From assembly GCA_024399115.1 (NCBI GenBank), contig JAKSHZ010000018.1, positions 1 through 34,705 on the forward strand: 34,705 nt of DNA. The letters run 5' to 3'. Of the stretch, positions 29,349-34,705 are shown piece after piece. The DNA is from Bacilli bacterium. Lineage in GTDB: Bacteria; Bacillota_I; Bacilli_A; RFN20; CAG-826. A program made the translations under genes and the position numbers. A model generated the notes under the pieces. The model made no database searches. It had not been told where the DNA came from and saw only the letters and a list, made by a program, of their open reading frames with translations. Every line of letters starts with the position of its first letter. Position 1 is the stretch's first letter.

Positions 29349-30116
29349 ATGAAAAAAACAAAAATGATTTTAGCTGCAATGATGGCAGCATTTATGATGG
29401 TATCTTGTCAGATGCCAACAGGTAACATTGAAAACAATGATAACGGCGGGGATAAATCACTGCCTGAAACAGAAATACCTTCAGATGACATTCCAGATAC
29501 ACCTGAATCATCAGATGATGAAAATGGTGATGAAAACGAATCTGATACAGAACCAATTCTGGATCTTTCAGTAACTCGTCAGTATTCAATGAATGTTGGC
29601 GATTCAATATTACTTCCAGGGAACTTAGCTGGAGTCTCAGTTTATTATGAAGTTAGAACAGGGGATGATGTTATATCAATTTCTGGAACTACTCTCAGAG
29701 CTGAATCGGTCGGGGATGCAGAATTGCTTGCCAGAGATTGGGATGATGATACCCATTACTGGGCTTGCTCAGTAAGTGTGAAGGCAGAAGGTTTTAATGG
29801 AAGTGCAATGGAGTATAAACTTTGTGGCAGTTGGGAGCGTGAAGGAGGTTCGGAACTTATTCTTAATTCAAATAAGACAGGAACTATGAAGAATTATCTG
29901 AATGGAAATCTTCTGCAAGACTGGACATTCAATTGGTCTTGTACTGAGGGCGGAAACTACAAGTTCTTGAACATCACAGATTGCTATGATAGCCAGACAG
30001 GAGAAACTGTGGGAGACAAGCAGTTCACGATTACAAGTATCAGAGATACAACTCTTGTCCTTAATGGAAATCTGGGCTTTGGAATGCCAAAGAGCACAAC
30101 CTGGACCAAGGAGTAA
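29349..30116 (+). CDS. Putative lipoprotein with Ig-like segment
   Basis: This encodes 255 residues, with GGGGG before the ATG. The signal peptide ends in a lipobox (FMMVSCQ, Cys at ~20), followed by an Asp/Glu/Ser-rich linker to ~75. A region with BIG2/Ig-like character follows (VTRQYSMNVGDSILLPGNLAGVSVYYEV..., ISGTTLRAESVGDAELLA), then a beta-rich C-terminal domain (CGSWEREGGSELILNSNKTGTMKNYLNG). Such surface lipoproteins are frequent in treponemes. It likely sits on the outer surface or in the periplasm; the function is unknown. Confidence 0.7.
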   Translation: MKKTKMILAAMMAAFMMVSCQMPTGNIENNDNGGDKSLPETEIPSDDIPDTPESSDDENGDENESDTEPILDLSVTRQYSMNVGDSILLPGNLAGVSVYYEVRTGDDVISISGTTLRAESVGDAELLARDWDDDTHYWACSVSVKAEGFNGSAMEYKLCGSWEREGGSELILNSNKTGTMKNYLNGNLLQDWTFNWSCTEGGNYKFLNITDCYDSQTGETVGDKQFTITSIRDTTLVLNGNLGFGMPKSTTWTKE

Positions 30117-30119
30117 TCT

Positions 30120-30740
30120 ATGAAGAAGTCAGCATTATCAGTTATATTTGTGGCTGTTTTGCTTACTTCATGCTCGACACTAAAAAATTTGGTTTCACCA
30201 GATTATTCTGTTCATTATGAACTTTCTGAGAGTGAAGTAAAAGCTGCTGCTGCAAAAGTTGAATCGGAGAAGAATTATCTTAAGAAATTTGTTGCAAAAG
30301 ATAGCATGGGAAAGCTGCATGATGTGATTATCTATGATGACTATTATCTCAAGATGGATAATCAGATTTATGCATTCAAGTATGACAATTTGATGTACTA
30401 TCAACTTTCTTTGAATGTTTTCGGAAATCAGATGAATGTTGATGGATCTGATAAAGTTATAGGCTTTACCTGCTGGGCAACATCTGTGTCTAATCCAGAA
30501 CTTACGGTGCATATTATATTTGCGCAGGAATTGTTCGCAAAGAAGCATTACAATTCACAGTATGAAGCAAGTCAGATAAATGGTGTCTATTTTGCCGGAA
30601 GAAAGGCTGATGATGGATACATTGATGCTTGGGGAAAATGGCAGAAGTATACCTGGTCAGATTATTTTGAAAAGATTTTTGGAACAATCGACCAGGATGT
30701 TAAAAGAAAGATGTACATGGGGCTTGAGATTCAGAACTAG
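30120..30740 (+). CDS. Putative lipoprotein
   Basis: This encodes 206 residues, starting 3 bases after the previous stop, with AAGGAG in that gene's end. Signal peptide MKKSALSVIFVAVLLTSCS carries a lipobox (LLTSC, Cys at 18). The mature part is mixed, with a beta-like middle (GKLHDVIIYDDYYLKMDNQIYAFKYDN) and aromatic C-terminus. Its stop overlaps the convergent WYL gene's stop by 4 bases. No family recognised; pairing with the previous lipoprotein suggests a shared surface role such as exclusion. Confidence 0.65.
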   Translation: MKKSALSVIFVAVLLTSCSTLKNLVSPDYSVHYELSESEVKAAAAKVESEKNYLKKFVAKDSMGKLHDVIIYDDYYLKMDNQIYAFKYDNLMYYQLSLNVFGNQMNVDGSDKVIGFTCWATSVSNPELTVHIIFAQELFAKKHYNSQYEASQINGVYFAGRKADDGYIDAWGKWQKYTWSDYFEKIFGTIDQDVKRKMYMGLEIQN

Positions 30741-31711
30741 TAATTTTCAAGAGTTTTCCTAAGTTCTGCAACAACCTTTTCCTTAAGGCTAGGAGGATTC
30801 AGGACCTTTACCTTTGAGCCAAACTTCATCACCCAGAAAAGAGTTTCCTGGTCTTGGTTTGAGGTGAAGCTCAGGTAAACGGATCCATCCTCATTCTGAT
30901 GGCATTCCTGGTTTTTGTGCCAGGTTCTTTCCAAAATATATGTGTTTATTGACTTGTCAAAAAGAAGCTCGATTTTTTCAGGAGGGTTGTCGTTGTTCCA
31001 GATTCCAAAATTTGGATCAATGTGGACCTTTTTTTCATAATCAGTGTCTACCTCGAATTTATCTCCAAGTTTTATACTCTTCATTCTGGCTAGGGTGAAA
31101 GTCGAAAAGTTATTGTGCTTGGGAGAGAATCCAAGGACATACCAATCACCCTTCTGACAGTAAACTTTATATGGATGCAGTTCATGTTCCTTATATTCAG
31201 TTGCACTGATTGAGCGGTATTTGAATTTCATAATTTGATGAAGTTTTGTGGCTGTAAAGACGGAATTGAATACATCTTCATCAATAGCAGGAATAGGATC
31301 GGCGATGAATTCAACATCATTCATGAAACTTGTTTGGACTTCGACCTGGTTGGGAAGCATCTGAGACAGAGTTTCATAGACTTTGCTGATAGTTTTCTTT
31401 AGTGGTGTGTTATTATAACGTTCCATGAGAGGAAGGATACCTGTAACTGCGAATATTTCACTTTCCGTCAGCATCATGTTTTTGACAAAATAGGTATTGT
31501 CGCTGTAATAATATCCCTTTTTGAATGCATCATACTCGATAGGTGCATGATAATAAATCTTCAGTTCATCAATGTCTCGTAAAACAGTTCGTCGGGATAC
31601 CTCCAGCAGATCCATGAGGGATTCAACATTTGGAAAATTGCCTTTCTGAATTTCCTGTTCAATCTTGAACAATCTTAACGGTTTTGTGTGATTTTCTTTT
31701 GTCTTTGCCAT
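30737..31711 (-). CDS. WYL-domain transcriptional regulator
   Basis: This encodes 324 residues from the ATG at 31711; a frame to 31759 exists but would start upstream of the promoter. An N-terminal winged HTH (~20-55, FPNVESLMDLLEVSRRTVLRDIDELKIYY) is followed by a linker and a WYL domain (~165-245, IMKFKYRSISATEYKEHELHPYKVYCQKGDWYVLGF), then a WCX-like C-terminus (IELLFDKSINTYILERTWHKNQ...). WYL regulators sense ligands, often nucleic acid, and control defence islands and phage-related loci. It is divergent from the DUF4406 gene, and the palindrome at 31743-31759 lies between. Confidence 0.88.
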   Translation of the reverse strand: MAKTKENHTKPLRLFKIEQEIQKGNFPNVESLMDLLEVSRRTVLRDIDELKIYYHAPIEYDAFKKGYYYSDNTYFVKNMMLTESEIFAVTGILPLMERYNNTPLKKTISKVYETLSQMLPNQVEVQTSFMNDVEFIADPIPAIDEDVFNSVFTATKLHQIMKFKYRSISATEYKEHELHPYKVYCQKGDWYVLGFSPKHNNFSTFTLARMKSIKLGDKFEVDTDYEKKVHIDPNFGIWNNDNPPEKIELLFDKSINTYILERTWHKNQECHQNEDGSVYLSFTSNQDQETLFWVMKFGSKVKVLNPPSLKEKVVAELRKTLENY

Positions 31712-31726
31712 ATCACTATTATAACA
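31712..31726 (-). promoter_or_regulatory. Extended -10 promoter, leaderless WYL message
   Basis: On the minus strand TGTTATAAT (extended -10, hexamer at 31718-31723) ends 6 bases before the ATG at 31711. Transcription would begin at or next to the ATG, giving a leaderless message; there is no ribosome site. The same 9-mer occurs at 34211-34219. Confidence 0.65.
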
Positions 31727-31742
31727 CAAATTTTTAAAAGCA

Positions 31743-31759
31743 GTGCCAATCTTTGGCAC
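31743..31759. promoter_or_regulatory. Palindrome GTGCCAA-TCT-TTGGCAC, operator
   Basis: A perfect 7-bp inverted repeat lies between divergent genes. TTGGCA (31753-31758) could serve as -35 for the rightward operon, with TAATAA near 31775 as a weak -10. The WYL protein is the obvious candidate binder. Confidence 0.65.
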
Positions 31760-31808
31760 ATCTAATGATTATACTAATAACGAATAATACAGAAGGAGGA
31801 TGAAATAT

Positions 31809-32486
31809 ATGATGATTTACATTAGCGGAAAAATTACAGGCGACAAGAACTACAAGCAGAAATTTGAAAAGGCCGCCAACAAGCTTATTTCTTATGGATA
31901 TGATGTTTTCAATCCTGCTATTTTGCCAAATGGCTTTGAGTACGAGCAGTACATGCAGATAGATTTTCTCGCACTTTCATTCTGCCAGGGTATATATCTG
32001 CTGGATGATTGGGCTTCAAGTAAAGGTGCAAAACGAGAACTTGAAGAGGCTAAACGACTAGGTCTTAAGGTCATAACCGAAGACGATTTCCTTTTTTCAG
32101 ATACCCTCCTTCAAATCTGTAAGGATACGGAGGATGTTATCTATAGTGAGGCAAATCAGGAAGTTGCAGATGAAAAATTTGATGCCCGGTTGCAGAAAGT
32201 TTCAAACATGGCCAGAACAGCTGCATTCTTTCATGATCTGAACAAGACAAGAGAAGAAAATTTCAAAGGGGTCTGCATGGATATTCCTTTTCAGGAACGC
32301 GAATTCTTCTATGCTGAGTTTCTGAAAGACGCACATATTATGCTTGATTATGACATTACAGAAGAAGACAGTTGCAGCCAGAAGAAGAGATTTGAAAAAA
32401 TGTATTCTGCATCTCAGGAAATGAGAGATTTATGTGCTCAATATTATGGTTTTGAGAAAGAAGAAAAGTATTGTCTGAGTGCATGA
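31809..32486 (+). CDS. DUF4406 / deoxyribosyltransferase-like protein
   Basis: This encodes 225 residues from the ATG at 31809, 9 bases after AGGAGG; the in-frame ATG at 31800 directly abuts it. Residues 1-~95 match DUF4406, a nucleoside 2-deoxyribosyltransferase-like Rossmann-type fold: MIYISGKITG, YGYDVFNPAILP, YMQIDFLALSFCQGIYLLDDWASSKGAKRELEEAKRLGLKVI. The ~125-residue C-terminal part is helical and unrecognised. Members occur widely on phages and plasmids, with presumed nucleotide or nucleotide-sugar substrates. First gene of a rightward block, divergent from the WYL regulator. Confidence 0.75.
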   Translation: MMIYISGKITGDKNYKQKFEKAANKLISYGYDVFNPAILPNGFEYEQYMQIDFLALSFCQGIYLLDDWASSKGAKRELEEAKRLGLKVITEDDFLFSDTLLQICKDTEDVIYSEANQEVADEKFDARLQKVSNMARTAAFFHDLNKTREENFKGVCMDIPFQEREFFYAEFLKDAHIMLDYDITEEDSCSQKKRFEKMYSASQEMRDLCAQYYGFEKEEKYCLSA

Positions 32487-32508
32487 ATAAATTAATGGAG
32501 ACTTGAAT

Positions 32509-32784
32509 ATGAATAAAGCGGAACTTATCAGTGCGGTTGCTGGTGAAACCGGATTTACCAAGAAGGACACGGACTCATTTATTGATGCATTTATAAAAAT
32601 TATAGGCAGGGAATTGGAGAATGGTGGCAGCGTTCAGTTGTCGGGATTTGGTATATTTTACGTGGGAGAACGGGCTTCCAGGGAAGGAGTAAATCCAGGG
32701 ACTGGGGAAAAGATAACAATTGAAGCCTCAAAATGTCCCCGTGTCAGATTCAGTAAGAATTTGAAAGATAGAGTAAATAAATGA
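32509..32784 (+). CDS. HU-family DNA-binding protein
   Basis: This encodes 91 residues, the usual HU length, from the ATG at 32509, 9 bases after GGAGA; a TTG two codons earlier is less likely. The pattern is complete: MNKAELISAVAGETGFTKKD, then GGSVQLSGFGIFYVGERASREGVNPGTGEKI, then a RFSKNLKDRVNK end. It bends and compacts DNA and could aid plasmid replication or transcription here. HU versus IHF cannot be told with certainty. Confidence 0.92.
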   Translation: MNKAELISAVAGETGFTKKDTDSFIDAFIKIIGRELENGGSVQLSGFGIFYVGERASREGVNPGTGEKITIEASKCPRVRFSKNLKDRVNK

Positions 32785-32805
32785 CATTTTATAAGGGGGG
32801 AAACT

Positions 32806-33639
32806 ATGGAAAAAAGAATCAAATATAGCAAATGTTTGGAAACGGAATATGGGCTTTATCGAAAGGTATATCCTTATTATAAAGATTGGGACAAAGTAGT
32901 AGAGCATCTATGGAAAGCGAATGGGAAAACAGATTTGGTGGTACGACAAATGAATCTGTTAAAAAAGGATATGGATGGAAGATTTCTTCATATTTTTCTA
33001 AAAGATAGGGCATTAAAGGATTTTCTTATTAATACAAAAATAAATGATTATCAGGAAGTGATTTCTTTTATAGCCGACAATGGGGATTATGTTGAGGGAA
33101 CAAAACCTGATGGAACTAAAATTGTGATGGCAGAGTATTTTATCTGTATTCATATTCCTGAAGAAGAATCTGGATATACATTTGCAATATATGTTGATGA
33201 AACAGGTTGTATTAGATTGGAGCTGCTTCATGATGGGCTTGTAATAACAATGAAAAAAGATAAGGATCAATTGCTGGAGTTTGAAAATTCCACAGATCCG
33301 GCAGACCAGGAAGATTATCGTTCTTGGAAGCTTATTGTAAATCTGATTTTTTATATGAAAGCATTTCCAGAATGCGTAATAGATGGACTTCCAAAAGGTG
33401 TCAGATTAGACTGTAGTTTCAAGAATAAAAAAATTCAATTATCGACTTCGCCAAAGATTGTCTCGAAAACTGAAGTTTCATCTGATGGAAGAATTGTTAC
33501 ACCACATTTTAGAAGTGGACATTTCAGATATTTAAGGTCAGATTTTTTCAAGAATAAGCAAGGGCAAACAATTTTTATCGAAAGCTGCTTTGTAAAAGGT
33601 TCAAATGCAAAGACAGTATTAAATAAAGAGGCGAGTTAA
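32806..33639 (+). CDS. AcrVA2-like candidate, paralogue of 6828-7574
   Basis: This encodes 277 residues, with AAGGGGGG before the ATG. It shares its N-terminal and middle regions with the protein at 6828-7574. It has an extra C-terminal part with PHFRSGHFRYLRSD and GQTIFIESCFVKGS. That end recalls the H.R.GHxR...I.I...VKG tail in plasmid and phage proteins grouped with AcrVA2, the anti-CRISPR that lowers Cas12a expression. The match is from memory of the family and is not proven. It lies between HU and a macrodomain gene. Confidence 0.6.
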   Translation: MEKRIKYSKCLETEYGLYRKVYPYYKDWDKVVEHLWKANGKTDLVVRQMNLLKKDMDGRFLHIFLKDRALKDFLINTKINDYQEVISFIADNGDYVEGTKPDGTKIVMAEYFICIHIPEEESGYTFAIYVDETGCIRLELLHDGLVITMKKDKDQLLEFENSTDPADQEDYRSWKLIVNLIFYMKAFPECVIDGLPKGVRLDCSFKNKKIQLSTSPKIVSKTEVSSDGRIVTPHFRSGHFRYLRSDFFKNKQGQTIFIESCFVKGSNAKTVLNKEAS

Positions 33640-33664
33640 AATTAAAGAATAAAGGGGTAGAAGT

Positions 33665-34168
33665 ATGGCTTTGAGAATAGAACATGGAGACATCACAAAA
33701 TATGGAGTTGATGCAATCGTAAATGCGGCTAACAGTTCTCTTTTAGGTGGTGGCGGAGTAGACGGAGCAATTCATCGTGCTGCAGGACCTGAATTGCTTG
33801 CAGAGTGTAAAACTCTTGGTGGGTGTCCGACAGGGGAAGCTAAAATTACTAAGGGATATAATTTGATGGCTAAGTGGATTTTACATACAGTTGGCCCAAT
33901 TTATAACGAAAACCGAAAGGATGAATGTGAGGAGTTGCTTAAAAGCTGCTATAAAAACTCTATAGCACTGGCTCTCTTGAATGAATGCAAATCAATTGCT
34001 TTCCCATTAATTTCAGCAGGTGTTTATGGTTATCCAAAAGTTGAAGCTTTGGATATAGCCGTAAGTTGTATTCAGAGATTCGCTGATGAAATGGATACTG
34101 TTATTGTTCTGTTTGATGCAGAGGCTTATGAGATAGCAAAAAGAAACTATTCAGAATTGATAGCGTAG
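33665..34168 (+). CDS. Macrodomain protein, ADP-ribose-acting hydrolase type
   Basis: This encodes 167 residues, a single MacroD/YmdB-like domain: HGDITKYGVDAIVNAANSSLLGGGGVDGAIHRAAG (residues ~7-40, ligand loop 1), GCPTGEAKITKGYNL, WILHTVGP, and FPLISAGVYGYP (loop 2). All main ligand-contact motifs are intact. The family removes O-acetyl or mono-ADP-ribose groups. On a mobile element it could reverse ADP-ribosylation made by host defences or toxins. GGGGTAGAAGT precedes the ATG as ribosome site. Confidence 0.92.
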   Translation: MALRIEHGDITKYGVDAIVNAANSSLLGGGGVDGAIHRAAGPELLAECKTLGGCPTGEAKITKGYNLMAKWILHTVGPIYNENRKDECEELLKSCYKNSIALALLNECKSIAFPLISAGVYGYPKVEALDIAVSCIQRFADEMDTVIVLFDAEAYEIAKRNYSELIA

Positions 34169-34170
34169 CG

Positions 34171-34192
34171 AAAAAGTCGCCTTTGTGGCGAC
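34171..34192 (-). terminator. Minus-oriented intrinsic terminator
   Basis: GTCGCC-TTTGT-GGCGAC (34176-34192) is followed by T5 only on the minus strand. It would stop leftward transcription, yet no minus-strand gene lies to its right in the window; on the plus strand it lacks a T-run. Confidence 0.55.
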
Positions 34193-34210
34193 CAATCGAC
34201 AGACATTCTC

Positions 34211-34219
34211 TGTTATAAT
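34211..34219 (+). promoter_or_regulatory. Extended -10 promoter TGTTATAAT
   Basis: A perfect TGnTATAAT lies 31 bases before the ATG at 34250, with no good -35. It gives the last gene its own promoter. Confidence 0.65.
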
Positions 34220-34249
34220 GAAATCTTAATAATTAAGAGAGGTAGAATT

Positions 34250-34663
34250 ATGGATAATTCGAACATTTTTAATCAGTATTTTTATGAAGTTTTGGATGAC
34301 ATGGAAGATCTTGCCCGAAACAGCCATATTGATTCAGAAGATGAAGAAGATAAAAAAGTTCTTGGATTTTGTAAAAAGTTAAAAAATGAACTTAATAGCA
34401 TGGATAAGAACGAAGTTTTTAATACTAGTCTATTAGATTTTGTAGAATCACTTGATCCAGAAGAGGAAGATATTCTCTTTTATGACTTGGCAGTACCATT
34501 TTATGAAAGCTGGTCAGAAATGATACAAGACGCTGAAAGAACACAGGAAGAAAGAGTAAGTGCATTTTCCACATGTCTTGCTGCAGAATACATTGTTCGA
34601 ATCCTGGATGATTTCTTAGGGTATTCTTATTTTCTTGAAGATGATGAAGAAGATTACAACTAA
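34250..34663 (+). CDS. Small acidic hypothetical protein
   Basis: This encodes 137 residues, strongly acidic (many Asp/Glu runs such as DSEDEEDKK and EDDEEDYN), predicted all-helical, with no Cys-metal site and no membrane segment. GAGAGG lies about 7 bases before the ATG and a clear extended -10 promoter precedes it. High negative charge is a feature of DNA-mimic anti-restriction and anti-CRISPR proteins, but also of many others; the family is not recognised. Confidence 0.65.
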   Translation: MDNSNIFNQYFYEVLDDMEDLARNSHIDSEDEEDKKVLGFCKKLKNELNSMDKNEVFNTSLLDFVESLDPEEEDILFYDLAVPFYESWSEMIQDAERTQEERVSAFSTCLAAEYIVRILDDFLGYSYFLEDDEEDYN

Positions 34664-34705
34664 AAATCTGAGTTTTTGCAAATTTTGAGTGGGGGCATCG
34701 TGGCG
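34664..34705. other. End of window, no feature seen
   Basis: Forty-two bases after the last stop contain no gene or clear signal; GTGGGGGCA near 34691 could be a ribosome site of a gene beyond the window. Confidence 0.3.

Overview
The window is a stretch of a low-GC mobile element, most likely a conjugative plasmid or plasmid-derived element of a diderm, host-associated bacterium. I favour a treponeme or other spirochaete: TTG starts are frequent with good ribosome sites, two Treponema-like lipoproteins are present, and the type IV secretion system is of Trb type. The genus is an inference from style, not from a marker gene.

Layout. 1-3162 (+): the 3' end of a large protein with a RadC/JAB domain, then a 530-residue accessory protein with an internal duplication. 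3305-3926: small genes around a bidirectional terminator. 4142-5347 (-): an operon of a Cys/Ser/His-rich peptide, an XRE-type regulator and eight tRNA genes (Trp, Cys, His, a UUC tRNA, Ser-GCU, Ser-UGA, Asn, Glu) with one tRNA deletion remnant. 5470-5541 holds a second, degenerate tRNA-like stretch. 5637-13443 (-): a long operon-like run beginning with ParA/ParB and continuing through a zinc protein, a replication-organiser protein, SSB, small membrane proteins, two MORN-like proteins, a tail-anchored coiled-coil protein, a protein with a paralogue at 32.8 kb, tRNA-Gln(CUG) and a cyclic-phosphate-processing receiver-like protein.

13444-17541: the plasmid core. A 20-bp-phased direct repeat lies before the first partition locus. 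A second, unrelated partition locus (ParA plus small RHH protein) is preceded by an array of TATATGT/ACATATA palindromes. A RepA-type initiator follows, with an origin of 15 iterons and two consensus DnaA boxes. One further iteron sits on the rep start and another inside the transfer operon. 17542-27979 (-): traG, an RHH gene, trbB, trbC, a zinc-ribbon gene, trbD, trbE, trbJ and trbL, ended by a strong terminator. No trbF, trbG or trbI and no relaxase are seen in the window.

28214-34705: accessory genes. An RHH regulator has a clear promoter and operators. A candidate structured RNA follows, then two lipoproteins, a WYL regulator with a leaderless-type promoter, and a divergent block of DUF4406, HU, an AcrVA2-like candidate, a macrodomain protein and an acidic protein.

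Together the genes describe a self-maintaining, transfer-capable element with two partition systems and two replication modules (possible replicon fusion). Its cargo, namely a tRNA set, a possible RNA-end processing protein, a macrodomain, a deoxyribosyltransferase-like protein and possible anti-CRISPR relatives, reads as counter-defence; that last step is inference.
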